From Enoplosus armatus (lineage: Eukaryota > Chordata > Actinopteri > Centrarchiformes > Enoplosidae), in NCBI RefSeq assembly GCF_043641665.1, contig NC_092200.1:7447694-7511693 (forward strand): DNA of 64,000 bases, given 5' to 3'. Positions within the stretch are counted from its first letter, which is position 1, and each line of letters starts with the position of its first letter. The notes under the pieces are model-generated. The model worked only from the letters and a program-made list of their open reading frames with translations, did no database searches and was not told the DNA's origin. Shown in pieces: positions 26,301 through 41,300 of this stretch. Position numbers and translations under genes: made by a program.

Positions 26301-29300
26301 CTGATGGTTGTTACAGTGTGAACAATGGCTAGAGATGACTGGAGACCCCAGGCAGTCTGCTGTTATGGATCCATTGCTGTAGCTGCTAAACAAATGGCTC
26401 TGGCTTATCTGTTTCAACAAGTAATGTAGGCACTCTTGGAATGTTTTTTTTCTACCTGTGAAATGCCTACAATTCAGTAAAAAATACTTTGAATGTCATG
26501 TATGTTGGAGTATATATACTTTATTTTCTGGGTCTGTAATTGCCAAATCATTTTCTAGGAGGTTTCCTGCAAATAAGTAGTGTTCAGTTAGTACATTTCT
26601 AATCAATTAATTTCTTGCAAGAATGTGAAACTTGTCTACAATTCAACATACATGGAGAGTAAAGTTTCCAATAATAAGTAAATGATACATGAATATTTAC
26701 TTGGGATACACATAGCAGTTTTTCTTGGTCAACAATTGCTTATAAACTCAAAATCCTAACTGAAAGAACGGCCTTAGAGCTGTGCCTCTATTTTCTTTAT
26801 AATTAGTATTAATTACATGGTTATTTCCAGTAGACTTCTCAGGAAATTATTGATAATTTTGTAGGAAATTACAGACCCGTAAAATGAAGTGTTACCAAGC
26901 AAAGTTTTTTTCTACATATTTTTCTCCACACTTTTAGCAGCGTGTATCCACAGTCATGAACCACCAGGGGGCAGTAGACACCTTTAATACAGACCGTGAC
27001 CACAAACATCAGCCCTCCAAACATAATTGGCTTTGCAGGCCACTCTGAGCTTAATATCTTTTAACAGGCGTGAACCAGTGTTGAAAATCATTAAGAGTAA
27101 GCAGTCGGCCAGAGGAAATATAAAAAAGAAAAAAAAAATGGAAAAAAAAATTCAGTGATGAATATTAAGCCAGGCGAGACCACACATTTATTCTAATTAC
27201 TGCTTAGAAATAAACAAATGAGAGTGAGGAGGATGAGAAGAGATGTGGTGTGTAATTTTTGTCTGCTTCATTTTAAGAGGTGTTTAATTCTTTAGATGCT
27301 TTTCATCACGAGTCTCGTTCTCTGACCTTGTGTTTTTAGACACCCGTTTACAGACGCTGCAGACATGACATCATCACTTTGAATCATTTCTCCCTTTTCT
27401 GTCTTGTAGAATCACATCCGCAGACACAGAGCATTATCCTCGGATGAGTCCACAATACACTGTTAATGCTCATGGCACGTTATTCTTATCAGCTCAACAG
27501 CTATTGAAGTGTCATCTTTGAGACGTGATCTTTTTTTTTTTTTTTTTGAGCCCAGACAGGGTTATTGAGACCATTGTACTGTAACCTAAATTGAAGCGAT
27601 GAAGCAGGGGGTAAAAAAGGGGAGAAACATCAATGGAATCGATTTACAATCCTCTTTATCTTGCATCGGAGACGCAGGTAGAAATCACACAATCTCTGCT
27701 CACTGCACAACACCAATGTCATTCAGATCAATAGGAATTGACCCTTGTACAAAAGGGCCTGGGTTGTCTGGATATGTCCCCATTGGCAGAGCACATTGTC
27801 TGGTATTAAATTTTCACCACAATACCTTTTGAATGCAAGGTCCTGTCATCCAACTACAAATGACTTTTATATTACACAGCACCCACAACCAAGCAACTTT
27901 AGTATTCACTGTGTGCAGCCACAGTGTGTCTACACATTTCATTTCATTATGGCTCTGCTAAATGTGTGTGTATGTGTGTGTTTGTACAGACTAGGATTAT
28001 GTAAAGACACACACAGGAGCTAATTCAGTAACTACAGTGTATTAATTTGATGTACAATATATTCAAATGATGGAGCATTTGACTGAAGGTTTGCTAAACC
28101 CTGCCCCCAAACAGCAATTGTCCAATCATAGCTTAGAAACTGTAACTAGGCACCGCAGGTCTGTCCAGCTTGTCTGACCAAGAAGACAACTGCAAAAGTG
28201 TGACGAATTCATTAAACTTTGTATTTATTTGCTCTATTGTAATCTGCAAACATTAGCGTTCCTGGCAAACTAGCGTTAGCTTTATTTACAAAGGCAAGTG
28301 GCATGTCATTAGCCTTGTTTTTGGGGGTTACAGGTTACGTTACTTGCTCACGATTGGAACATCCACCTTGTGGGAGCCAAGACGCTACTATATCAGAGTT
28401 TAAAGTAAGGTGTGGACGCTTACGCTCCAGCAACCTCACCCAAACTCGCCTTACATAGATGAATAACTCATCGTTCATTCCTCATTCTTAAATCATTTTC
28501 TCTTGTAAAAGAAAGAAACAATAAGAGTGTTGCCTGTCCAAGTGTGTTTTTTCATAGTAAGCATCCAAACCATCAAAAGGTTATCGAATAACATTTTAAT
28601 TAACTACATCTTATTTATAATACACGGCCAATGCTGCTTCTCATAAGCTGGTGAGAAAGCTGACTTTTTGCTTGGGACACGTTAGCTTTAGCCTCTATCT
28701 TTTAGCACAATAACATGTAGACAGTATGTAGCCATTATGTGTAAATATAAGAACCATTTAGAGGATTCTCGTTTTAAAAGTAAACCAACCAAAGCCAGTT
28801 GTCTGCTACTGTTTTCATTCAGTCGACGGCTAGAAATACGAAGCCTTTTTTTTTTAAACTTATGTGTGAAATTTAAGACCCACTGTTTTAATAATGAATT
28901 ACGAGTGTTAAATCTGCCACCTCATCATTGTAAACTGCTCATGTACCATGCAAGAAGGGCATAGCAACAGTAACTAAGGGGACATGGGTTTAGCGAACAG
29001 TGAATTCACAGAGAGAAATTAGAGTTAATCCTGCGATTTTTGACTAGTTTATGTCATATTTTTAAATTCCTGGTCAGTATTTCTACTGTCGAGCTCCAAC
29101 ATCAGAAAGAATCACGTCAGAATGTAACACTGGTGTTCTTGATGTACCACGTTAAACTACACTAACCTGCAGTCGATTGACCTCCTGACCCCGTGCAGAG
29201 CGGTGGACACTCTCATAGTACGGACAAGTGAAGTAAGATGATGCATTGTGACATTTGTATTAGCTCCATTGACAGGAATCATCAGTCAGGGAGAATCAGT

Positions 29301-32300
29301 GACCATAAACTGACATTATGTCACTCCAGTGCTACTGAAACCACATGTTACTCACGGCCCTACTTCTGCGCCAACATGTTTTCTTTGACAGACAATTGAC
29401 AAAAAATTTTCATTGTTCGTCCTCATATTCTGCTCTGTCTGTTCCTTGACAACCTTTCTAGATGATACTGGAGAGAAACAACTCAGCCACAGATACACTC
29501 ACACACTAACATGCCATGTAAAAACAAGAGTGCTTTTTTTGAATCAATCAGCGAGAGTCCATGAGACCTGCTGCAGATTTTTACTCTGAGCAAAATGATT
29601 GCAGTAACGGCAATATGAAATTACTTGAGTAGATGTGGTCAGTACCATACATGTAGTAATGCATATTATCTTGGCCTTTAGTAGGCTTTCACTAGACAGC
29701 TGAATCTTGATTTTTAAATATTTCATGACTGTAAACATCATATAGCTTCAGTTGATATAAGATGGTGGAATAAGATGATTTTTCCTACCATAAAGCTACT
29801 TAAGGGTAAAAATGTATGTGTGATGTAAGTATGTTAATAGGATAATAACAATACTCAGTAATATGTTTTAAATATATACATATTTTTGGCACTGTTGGTT
29901 TAATTCTTGTGTCAAGTTTGGATTGACACATTTCATTTCGACTAATTAGGTAGAAGTTGCTGCTAAATTATTCACGCTCTCTTCCATTAATGCCTTTTAA
30001 AATCAGTTGGTGGACAGAAGAAAAAGAAAGGGGAAAATCTGCATTTCAAAAAACACCAGATGAAACTACAAGACGTGTGGACAGGATCCCATCTAATAGG
30101 CTTTGAATATTTAGGAGGCCCCCTCTCTCTCTGTCTCACAGAAAACAGACAGGAGGCCAACAGAAATATCTCGCTTGTTTGAAAGCTGTTGCGCTAATGG
30201 CACGGCGTTAATTAACTGAGGCATTTGCCTGAGACAGCATGCTATCCTTAACAGGCAGCACTTGGTGATGGAGCCTGCTCTTCCTCTGGACTTACAGATG
30301 AATTTGCATGACATTTAGCTCCTCAGTGCCAGGATAATCAGCTGAGAGGTTGATTGAGAGGAATCCAACCGTAAAGGCCACATCACTTTTCTTCCTGACT
30401 TTTTTTCTTTTACAAAATGGCTCATTTTGATTCCGTAATTTGCACCGGCATACCTTTCCCCCTCAAGTGTGCCCATCACAGACACCCAAAACATGGTATG
30501 TATGGAAATGAGTGCATCCCCCAGGAGACAGAGGGGATAGAGGTGTCACAGGCAATGAAGCCAGCCTCATCCTGTTGTGGCGCCATCACACTCTGAACCC
30601 ATTTAACCAGCTGCAGTTAACCGCAGGTACCATATGGATCCTTTAGGACTGAAGATTTCCCCATTGCAACTGATGATAGCATAAATGATCATCACCGCGC
30701 TGATATATAACAAGTACACACCACATCGGTTAAGGCATGGGTAGTTAACTGTCATTGTTGTACGGATGGATGGCTGAGCTGCGTTCCAGAACAGTGACAA
30801 CATACGCTGCTTTGTGCTCCATTCAGCGCTGCCAAGAATGACTGGAGGCATCTGTAGCTGCTCTGCATTGCTCAGATCCTCATCTGGTGCTTATGAATAT
30901 CTATGAGAATACCCAGCGTCTATGGGTGAGAAACCAGGCTAATGAAGACATTCTGCGCCGTTGATACTTTCATTTGTTCGTATATATTTAAACCCAGGCT
31001 GTTAGTTTATTGCTATGAAACATGTCCACATCATTAAGAGCAGCATTGTTTCTTTAGATGAAGGGTAGGTACGTGGCAGCTAAGAATCTATGCCTTCTTC
31101 ATATCATAATTACTTTTCTCATTAAAAAAATGCTTCTGCACTGGAATGAAGTGTGATTAGTGAACATCTTGGCTCCTTAAAAACAGTATAATATCTTTGG
31201 TATTTCTATGCTCTTTGCCGATGGAATGCCGCGCCTCTTGGCTCATTGGGAATGGGGCCATGTTTTGGGTATCTTTTTTGCTTGGGTAGCTCCATCTGGT
31301 CCTGGCACCACTGCGCTTTGCCCCTGCCCAGGAGTTCTGCATCCCAACTATGTGTTGGCAATTAGCAGAGATGTTGGCAAGGCGTCAGGCCGCAGTGTGA
31401 CATTCTCCCTGGGCTTGTTGACTGGCTGTGGTGTGTGTGTGTGTGTGTGTGTGTGTATACATGTGTCCGTACATGTGAGTGGATGTGTAGTCATGGCTTC
31501 CTTTTCGTGTGTCGTAATTTTAGACGTCCTCCACTCTACCGTTCTGAATCATCCCTGCTGTTTTGTTTACCCTGTAAAGCTGAGAGAACTACAGTATAAA
31601 CAATTCCCCCAAAGCAGAGAACATAGACACAGCACAGTCACCATTTACAGGAATACTTTGAATACTTTCTGTCTTTTATTTTTATTGATATTTTCAGGCT
31701 AAATGAGTGGGCGACACACTACTCAATGACATTCTGTATGTTTCATCTTACAGGCAAACATACTTTATATAGTCAATTTTGTTCCAGTATTTTAATATTG
31801 TTTACATTGTAGTCTTAAGATAAATGTCAGTTTTTCAGTTTATTGCATTGACAATTGCATACCAGTCTGCCTGCATCTGTTTCCATGTGGTGACTTTCTT
31901 GCAAGCAGCCAAAAGTATTTTAAAGAGATATTCCATTTATCCAATCAAAGAGCAAGCAAACTCTGCTCCAAATGTTTTCACTTCATCTCTTTACAAATGT
32001 CAAGCAATAATTAACGAAATAATTAAAATAAAAGCCCAGAATTTTGCCTTCAACATTAATTTTGTCTATGGAAACAATTTTGGAGATACAAAATATCAAT
32101 AACAGAACTCTTGCCAGGAACGTGAGTTGGTAGTTTTAGCTTGGCTTTCCCATATATTATTCAAGTCATCCTCAGTTATCTCCAGGCCCAATTCTCTCTC
32201 CCATTTCTGTTTGTAATAAACAGTCGATTCGCTTTTGGAGTTTTGTGTTGTATTCTACAGCCAAATACGTTTCACTATCTGCTTGTTTAATTTCTTTACC

Positions 32301-35300
32301 AAAGTATGTTTGACCTGGAGATATCTGCAGAAATCATATTTTTTCAAGGTTATATTGATTCGAGAGGTAATTATAAGACCCCCCCATGACCTCTTTGTTT
32401 CCAGGTCTGACATGGCAGGACGACATCACTCAGCAGGTCATCTCTAGGGAGCTCTCCAAACTGAGGATCGTCCCTCTCCGCCATCAGGCCACGTCTCCAA
32501 GTCCCCCGACCGCCTACAGGAGCTCCAGAGACAGGAAACTGAGGCCTGCGCAGGCAGAGCTGAGCAGAAACCTTCAGCAGTACCTGACGGGCCTGGGCTT
32601 CCTGCCGCAGTCTGAGCTCGATGGACAACCAGGAATCCAACAAAAGGGAGCCAACGTTCAGGTAAGACTGTCTGACACTGTGGATTTGCAGTAACTGACA
32701 TTGGAATGGATAGACAGGTGCGACAAGGACACCAAAAGCTTGCAGGCTAATAACTGAAGAATTTTAAAGAACGACTTAAAGGGGCACGCCACAGATTTTA
32801 CACATGAAGTTCAGTTTACTCTTCATAAGGAGTACTGATGTCTTCTGTGGCTCTAGAAGAAGCTCTCTAAAGTTTGAAATATATCCCAGTCGATGTCATC
32901 AGGGTTATCTCGGCTTGGGCTTTTGGACACTTTTTAGAAAAAGAAAGCCTCTTACAAACTGGAGGTGTATGGTTTGAAGGACATTGTGCATTTGGGAGGC
33001 AGGGGGTGTCTAATGAAAATTTGCTATCTAGCTGCATTATGGGAAATGTAGGATCCAGTGTTTTTGCAGCTTAATCTATACTAGATAGACTTAAAGTCAA
33101 GATATCTCAGCCTCTGCTGATTCAATTACATATGAAACTGCTGGAGTCCCTCATGATATTTATTGTATTTTAATGTCGTAATGTAACCGCTTGGCTAGAG
33201 ATATAGCATGTAGGTTCAGGGTTAAGGCTAGAAATATTGGTCCACAAAGTAAACAAACCAACACATTTGGCTAAATTATGGAAGGGCCTCTTCCTATTCC
33301 TTTTGAAAAAGAGTCAGTATGTCATTTGTGGGGGGTTGCCCTCTTGTCCCTGCACGGCTTTTGTTTCTCGCTTTCTGTCTTCTCCTCCCTCTCCCGCTGA
33401 GCAGGGACCCTTTTACACAAAGATCTTCCATCACCTCTTTACATTATTCAATCCTCATATTTAGGGTGGAACCCCGGCTTTGTGCGAAATGTGCTCTGCA
33501 TCCTTCATAGCCGAGCTGCTTCCTGCTGCTGTGTCAGTGCAGCCATAATGCAAAGTTGAAGAGTTCAGGACCTTCCTTATTGATGAGATGAGGTCCTTTG
33601 TTGTGTAGTGTGATGGAAAAAGGCAAACATGGTTAGCATGAATGGCAGAGCACTCCCGTCTCGCTGTGCTAATGCCATTATGGCCTCTCAGTATGCTGGG
33701 CTTGGAAAGACTGACATTTTCTCTATATACATTTGAAGGACAGAAAATGGCACCAAGGGAGATAGCTAGTATTAGTGCAGCAGCGACATGGATAATAATG
33801 CTGCTCAGTGGATCGGATATACGGTATGCTGAATTGAAGCGCCCTTATGATTCAGATGAGAATGATTTCTTTTCCTCACAGACAGAAGAAAGGATAAAAT
33901 CACACATTTTGGTGCCAATATTAATACCAACTACAATGCCAAATGGTTAAAAGGCCTCTAGATGCCTGTGTACCAGTGCATTGTAATGTAAACACATAAT
34001 TCATCATGTGTCAAATATAAACTCATATGGCTCATATGGAAATCAGATGACTCATAATTTTTTTCTTTTTAGATAAGGGATTTCTTCTACTTCTCTGACA
34101 GAAGGGTTGTGCTTTTAAAGTTTGTTGTGTGTTGTTGAAATGCATGAAATTACTCTTTGAGTGACACTATCTCATCTATGATTTCCATAATGTAATTTCC
34201 AAGGGCAGTTGTCTTTGATCTAGAATCCTTATTCATATCCTGTCCTGTCTAGTCGAGCCCAGGTTGCCTCTCTTTTTATACTAAAGCCTGTCACAACAAT
34301 GCTGACCCAGCACAACCCATCTAATGTTCTCATGGAGGGAAAAAAACACCTATTGCAGAGCTCAAGCAAGGTTGAAGATTAATCATGTGAATGTTGAACA
34401 AAACTAAGAGTCTACAGCTATGCTAGCAGCTCTGTGAAGCTGCTAACTTTAGCATGCTAACAGGTTCACAATGACAATTTAATATTTTGGTGGAATATAG
34501 ACATTACACAGAAGTTTAAAAAGGGGGGAAAAAAAGTTATTACAATTTATGAATTCATGGATGTCTGTACAGAATTTCATGGCAATCCATCCAGTTGTGG
34601 ACATATTTCAGTCTGGAGTGGGTCGACCATCAGCTGTCCCTCGAGCCACACCGCTAGCATGGCTAAAAATTGTGTTTGACATGTTAACGTTGCTATAAAT
34701 GTGCTAAGTGGGCATTTATGTGTTGTAGAATGAAGACATCAAGACTGACGGTCGTTTGGAGCCCAGCTGGTCAAAACCCCAACAGGGCTGGAAGGAGACC
34801 ACTCTCTACAGTCTTCATAAAGGAGACGGCCAACCTCCAGTCACCAAAGTCTTCACCCAGAGTGGAGAGGGCAGGCACCCCAAGCTCAGTACAACCTATT
34901 CCAATCGGGACCCAGAAAGGAGCAAACTTCTACCCAGCCAGCTGGAGCGGCTCCTTGCCGACGTACCAAGCAGTCAGCAGGGGGCCTCAGGTGGCAAGGC
35001 TGCGTGGCCCAAAGGAAAGCTCCACTACCTCAGCTACATCCGGCCGGCTCCGAGTGACCACGCAGATCCACAGTCTCAGGTGGCTTTTGGCTCCAAAACC
35101 CAAAGGCCTAATCTAGACAGACTTCTGCTCAAGGCCGGCTCAAACCGACTGACCGCCAAAGAGCCTCTTAGTGTCGTGGACGGTAAGATCAGTTTTTTTA
35201 ATAGCTTGTTATAGATATTTCACACTCTGTCTTTACATGTAAATTATATTAAAATGTACTCTTAGTGTGATTGTGGGTTCTCATTCTTCTTTCTTTGCTG

Positions 35301-38300
35301 TCCAGAGCGATTCATCCAGAATATGGTGAACCAGCTGGGAAGGCACAGCATCAACATGGAGGCTTTGATGAGTAAAGACCTGGACCAGCTGGCTGGGGTC
35401 ATCACAGGAGAGCTGCAGGAGGCAGATGAGGAGCGGCCTGTGGTTGGGGTCCAGCCAGGACCAGGAGCCGCTGACTCCAGGGGGAACAAGGAGGCTAACA
35501 GGGAGCCACTGGCAGCCATGCAACTGAATCAAGACCAGGACCAGAAATCAGACAAAGAGCAGGATCTAAACCAGAAAGACACACTGAGAATGAAACAGCA
35601 AGGTGGGGGTTGGTCCTGTTGAGAAAGAGAATACAAGTTGGCAACGTTTAGAGTAGCGATGTGTTTATTTTCTGTCATAGATGTAAGAGTATAAGTTATT
35701 CTGAGTTCATAAATGCTTTAATAAGGCTTTGTTTGTCTAATCCTCATAGAAAGTGCTGCCAAATGTATTTTTGAGTCATAACTTTTTCTTTGCTAAATAC
35801 AAAAGAGAACTTCTTGTTTTCACACAATCTGCTCACATACATTGTGTTTGTTTCCAGGCCAACAAATAGACGGTGAAGATAAAGAGCCTGTTGACAAGGT
35901 GAATTTAAAATTACTCTGCTCAACCAACAAATTGGTTTCTGAGGGAGCGAGACATGTCCAAGCTTACACTTAATTCACTTTTGAATGCTACTTCAAGATT
36001 TGAAAGTTGTGCAAACTAACATTTACTGTTAAATTAGTAGAACTCTAAAGCAAACTCACAACTGCAGGATCCCAAAATGAGTTTTGTCTGACTTTAAAAG
36101 CAATGTGAATTAAAGTGGTTTTGGATGATGCCATGAGTCTTTTGTTTAGTTAACGCACGCTTCAATCATTTGTAAGGAAAAAGGACCTTGGGCCAGCAAT
36201 CAGAAAATGGACACACCAAATTCATGCTTTTTCAATGACTGACATAGAATTTAATTCTCTATTCAAGGTATTGATTAATTCTTCCTCAGAACTTCATAGA
36301 CTTTCTTCTAAAAGGAAACTTAAAGTAATACATGTGTACAATGAAGAAGAAAATGTCTTCACTATTCTAAAGAGAAATCTTTGATTCAACACAGCATACA
36401 GCGTTCTTCTCCAAGCTGCTGGACTATCTCAATCTGGAGCCCTTCGACGATGCTCCACAGGTCAACATTGGGCCACCAGCTTCCCTCCAGAAAATGGTCG
36501 GGCTGGAGAGTGTCCAAAGCCGGACGACGCAGGGCCAAGTTCCCATACCCCACCGTTGGGAGGAGAAGACTGTGGCCGTGCCTGTGAAGGAAGGTTCCAC
36601 CCTGCGTTTAACCGGTGGTGCAGAGGGGCCTGACGCTCAGGTGGACTCAGAGATCCAGAGGTGGATGCAGGGTAAGCAGGCCTCAGCGGGGAAAAAGCAG
36701 CTGGAGGAGCCGCAGAAGAAGGACATGAGAGTCAAAACTCAGCTGGTCCATGTGGGGGTGAAGGAGTTTTCCAGCAGAGGGAAGGACAGACACTTTGGCT
36801 ACATTATCACCGGCTCAGAGTGAGTATGATTCAGATATACAGTATTGCATATTGATATTAGAATGATCAGATTGTAATCATTTCTAAATCATAATTTTCA
36901 GAATCAATATTGTATTTATTTTGTAGAAAATTTACACACACAGCACGAGGAAATAAAGTTGGTGCTTCGTTTCTGTTTACAGAATTACAAAGATGAGAAA
37001 TTGAGGAAATGGATATTAGGTGTCTCAATATTTATGTATTATAAACAATACATACAAATCATGAGTAATATCTACAAATAATGATTCCTCTCTATTAAAT
37101 ATGGGGTGGTTAGCAGTTTGAACTGACTGCTTGCATCTAAATTCATTAAAGTTTTAAATAGGGCTAGTAGTCATGAATGATCAGGTGCCTTTGATTAGGA
37201 TTTGTAGGCATTTTATTCTATGAGTGTTTTTGTGCAGTTTGGTCTGTATTTTCCTGTTGAGCTGTGTGTATTAATATGAAGGTCCCTCTAGTTGTTATAA
37301 ACCAGCTGGACTATAAATGGTGTGGTATGGGACATAAGCCAATGGTATGTGAAGATAAACACTTAATAAATAAATAAAACCGCTTAAAAAAACAGCTTTG
37401 CGTTGAATTAAGTGCGTTGAGTATAAAAAAGAGTTGCAGCTGCCCAGGTCAACATCATAGATGTAGACTCATATTAACTGTAGCTTTGCGTTATGCTGTT
37501 GACAGCAGTGCAGACGCCGGAAATAGACTGAGCTACTGTGTGTCAATAACCTCTTTTGCCTTAGTCATTGTCCTCGATAACTTATGTGCAAAAAGCATCA
37601 CCAACAACCTTGAAAAAGCTACTCTCTCATCTGTAAGTGGTTATTATCTACTGACTTGATGGTGTAGCTTGCAGCTTCATATTATAGTTTATTGCTCCTC
37701 TCACCAGTTGTCTGTTGTACTGTTGGACCTGTTTCAAGGCAGACTCACTTAACATACCTTAATACCAAGCATATGTCTGCTTTGTTCGGTTACTTAAAAC
37801 TGCCTTTGAGAGACGCAATTTCTGTCAAAACCACCCACATATTCACGTCTTTATGGAAAAGAATACTGTAGTTTGAAATCCTTAGTGTGTGCTGCAACTG
37901 ATTACAATAGAACGGGTGATAAATCCCTCAGTGTGTGGGTATTACTGTGCCGTATTATAGCTTTAATGATGATACTTTGTCTGGAAGGGTAGCCAAGTTC
38001 CCTCTCTCTCCTTCTCTCTCACCTCTCAGTCAGCTCAGGCTCAGCAAAGATAAGTTCCTATCGACTGTGTCTTCGCCCCTGGCCCTCTCTCAAATCCCTT
38101 TATGGCATTATCAAGTCCGGTGTCAGTGGGTTGTCCTTCGCCTGTTTAACAGACGTCGGCTCATAAAGGTCCGATGGGCGCAATCTTTGTCACCTTATTG
38201 CCACACATATAGAAATGCAGATTAAGACGTAAACACACAATATAGTTGAGTATGCGCCAGGGGAAAAAAACAGGTCACCTTCTGAATGATATATCTTCAC

Positions 38301-41300
38301 ATCCTCCTCCTCCTTCTCCTCCTCGTCTATCCTCAGCCCACCGAGCGGACACCTATAGTTGGCCTATAGAGGTGTCTGCATCTGCTGCAGACCTCATGAT
38401 TGCACGGTTGTTATCCCCAGCTCCTTCGCACCCTGCAGAGAGGCTACGCAAACCTGCTTATCTGACAGCTCCTGACATTGTGGTGGTGGTAGTGGGGGGT
38501 TTGGGGAATAGGGGAGGGGAGGTATGTGGAGGGTAGGGGAGTGGAAAGGTATGGATAGAAGAGAGAGACAGAGAGAAACCCAAGGGGAAAAGTGCTAGCA
38601 TCAACAACCAAGTCACTCCTGGAGCTCTCCAGTTGCTAGAATTACCGCAGAGGGATGCAAACGTGTCTGGAATTGCTTCGGCGAATCTTTAACTTTCAAA
38701 ACCCCTCAAAAAGTGGAGGAAAAAAAGAGCCACCCACTCTCTCAAAGGTGGAGTGAATCCGCCGCTCATGCACAGTACACTGTTCTGTGAGGAGAAAAAA
38801 AGGCTGCTGTATTGTGGTGTCAAACGCAGACTAAACAAAATATCTCAGCACATTTTTGAACTTGAATGTGTCTCATAATTTTTAACTCGAGGGGACGGCG
38901 AGTATCTGAACAGAGAAACATATAACTGATAATGCTCTCAGTACCCAGTGCTGCATGGAATTGGTTCCCAGTTCATTTCACATTTTTCTGCTATGGAATG
39001 GTTGAAAAAATTTGAGCAATGTCTCATTATGATCCATGACTTTTTGGTGCATGTCACCTTGCAGTCTCTTGGCAGTCTCAGTGATTCCAGGTTAAGCTGT
39101 CAGCAATAAAGTAGCTTTCTGCGTGTGTTTGTGGATGTGTGTTTGTGTGTGTATGCCCTTCTCATTTCCTCCATCCAGCGCGTTGGCCTGCAGATTGCCT
39201 TTGTTTGGTCTATTTCCTTGGCGATTTACTCTCTGAGTGAGAGAGCAGCCACGGACTGAGCTGAGATGAGGCATGGCTTTATCAGACCACCATTACACTT
39301 CACCTCCATTCCATTTGCACCTTATTATTCTCATCTCACCGCGAGGGAGCGTGCGTGCCCGTGTGTTTGTGTACTTTGTGTTATCATGTTTTTACTTTGA
39401 GCGTATGTGCACGCGCGAGGAAGAAAGTGAATGTGGGCGAGGAAAAAAAGAAAGATGAGAGAAGGAAAGGGAGAGAAAGGCACGTCCATATGATACAGCC
39501 ATTACACCTCATGCAGGTTCCATTTGCACCTTATTGTTTGTCTCATTGCTGGAAAAAAGCAGGTGATTTACCAAGCCTGAAGAGACAGCTGATCCCTTTT
39601 CCCTTGGCACGGCTCTTTGTGTGTTTGTTGGTGTTTGTGCATGCCTGTGTGTCTGTCTACGAGTGTGTACATGTGTGCAGTACATCCATTCAGACAACCG
39701 TAGCTTTTGCTTGTGTGCAATGACCCATTTGTGGGTATGAATTGTGGCAGCATCTAAAAAAATTGCATTTTAACGGCTGAATAGCTGCGTGTATCTTGTA
39801 TGGGTATGGCCCTCCAAACGTGACGCCCAGCTGTTTGTGTGTTTCTCCCCCAGCTCCCTCACCACTGACCAGGGCTCGGACCTGATGGAGCGGCTGACGC
39901 AGAGGCTGAACCTCCACGCCACAGACCTCACCCAGCTCTCGTATGTACAGACACAAACCGAACACACCCACATTGTCAGAAATAATGATTTACTTTGCAG
40001 TTTACAAGCAATACGTTGTATAAAGGATAATTGGACACATTTAAAGTATTTGAAACGGTTTTGTTTTGTGTTTTTGAGCTCGGAGAAACAGAGTGAAGGT
40101 CGTCCAGACTCTGTGAGGACTATTTGTGTGAAAATGCTGTGCCACACTGCCAGAGACTGTAGGCGTTTGTTGTTTTTCTGACCTTTTGGAGTGTTTGACT
40201 TCTCGCAGGGAGAGAAATCAGGCCTAATTACCTCCAGACACATACTGATGTCTCCATTGTATTTCAAAACACTGCCTCGCCACTATTGTCACTGTATGCC
40301 TTGTCAAAAAGAGAGCAGTCAAGCCATCAAACGACTCTCAGTTTGACGCAAAGAGAGGAAGCGAGAGAAAGGGAAGCAGCAGTGGATCGAGCTGGAAACA
40401 GAGAAAGTAGTCCAGCAGGAGGCGGTTAATATATTAATGAGCGGGTGAACTGTCCTTGAACCCGGGCTGGTTTGTGCTTGTACCATGGTTCTGCAGTACA
40501 TTTGGTGTCAGACCATGTAGGAGGAAGAGGAGATGTGTTCGCTTAAGATCTGACAAGCCTTTCAAGACGCTCCTGCAGGAGAAGTGAAGTCTGGGTGGTT
40601 CAGTAACACCCGCAGCATATGAACACCAAAGCCGGTACACTGCAGTCTGTGGCTGCACTGTAACTGTAGATACAGAGTCTTCTGGCCCGGATAATAATAA
40701 TAAAAATAATACATTTTATTTATAGAACGCTTTTCAGGATACTGAAGGACACTATACATAAGTTACAATGGTCATTGAAAGCAATACACTGAAACATATG
40801 ACACACAACATTAATAACACATTAAAAGAGAGATTTGGGTCCAATAATGATCATGTCTGATTTAGACAGTTTAGTGAGGAAGTTGGTTTGAATCCATGAT
40901 TTAATGTCAGTGAGGCAGGTGGTCACAGTGGAGTGGGTTGCAGTGGAAATATAGAGCTGGACGTCATCGGCGTGGAAGTGGAAACAATGACGATTTATGA
41001 TGTTGCCAAGGGGATGAACGAGGACCAAGCATTGAGCCCTGTTGTACACCTCGGGACAGAGGAGCGGTGGAGGAGGTGCAGTTATTGATGCTGTTGAACT
41101 GTTGTCTGTTTGTGAGATATGAGGAGAGGGCAGTACCGGTGATGTTGAGGGAAGATTCAAGGTGGGAGAGAAGAATGGTGTGGTTGAAGGTGCCAAAACC
41201 TGCAGTCGAGGAGGATAAGAATACTGAGGTGTTTGGGGGACTGAACCAGAGCTGAAGGAGGAGTTAATGATTTCTGTGATGAGTGAGGAGATAGCTGGGA

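Larger units (their letters stand above)
25679..32404. other. PTPRN2 intron 3 (6.7 kb)
   Basis: It contains an inverted-repeat element (26518-26890), an A-rich stretch near 27130, a 19-base T run at about 27530-27548, a TG tract at 31427-31457 and an antisense L1-group LINE fragment next to the acceptor (31830-32260). No further exon is supported. Confidence 0.65.
36820..39853. other. PTPRN2 intron 8 (3 kb)
   Basis: It contains pyrimidine-rich blocks (about 38000-38030 and 38300-38325), a G-quadruplex motif at 38494-38519, and a 49-base direct repeat (39290-39338 and 39499-39547). No exon is supported. Confidence 0.6.

Noticed and set aside
31208..31702. 164-codon + strand ORF
   Set aside because: It runs through a TG microsatellite (valine/cysteine repeats) and shows no protein motif or splice context.
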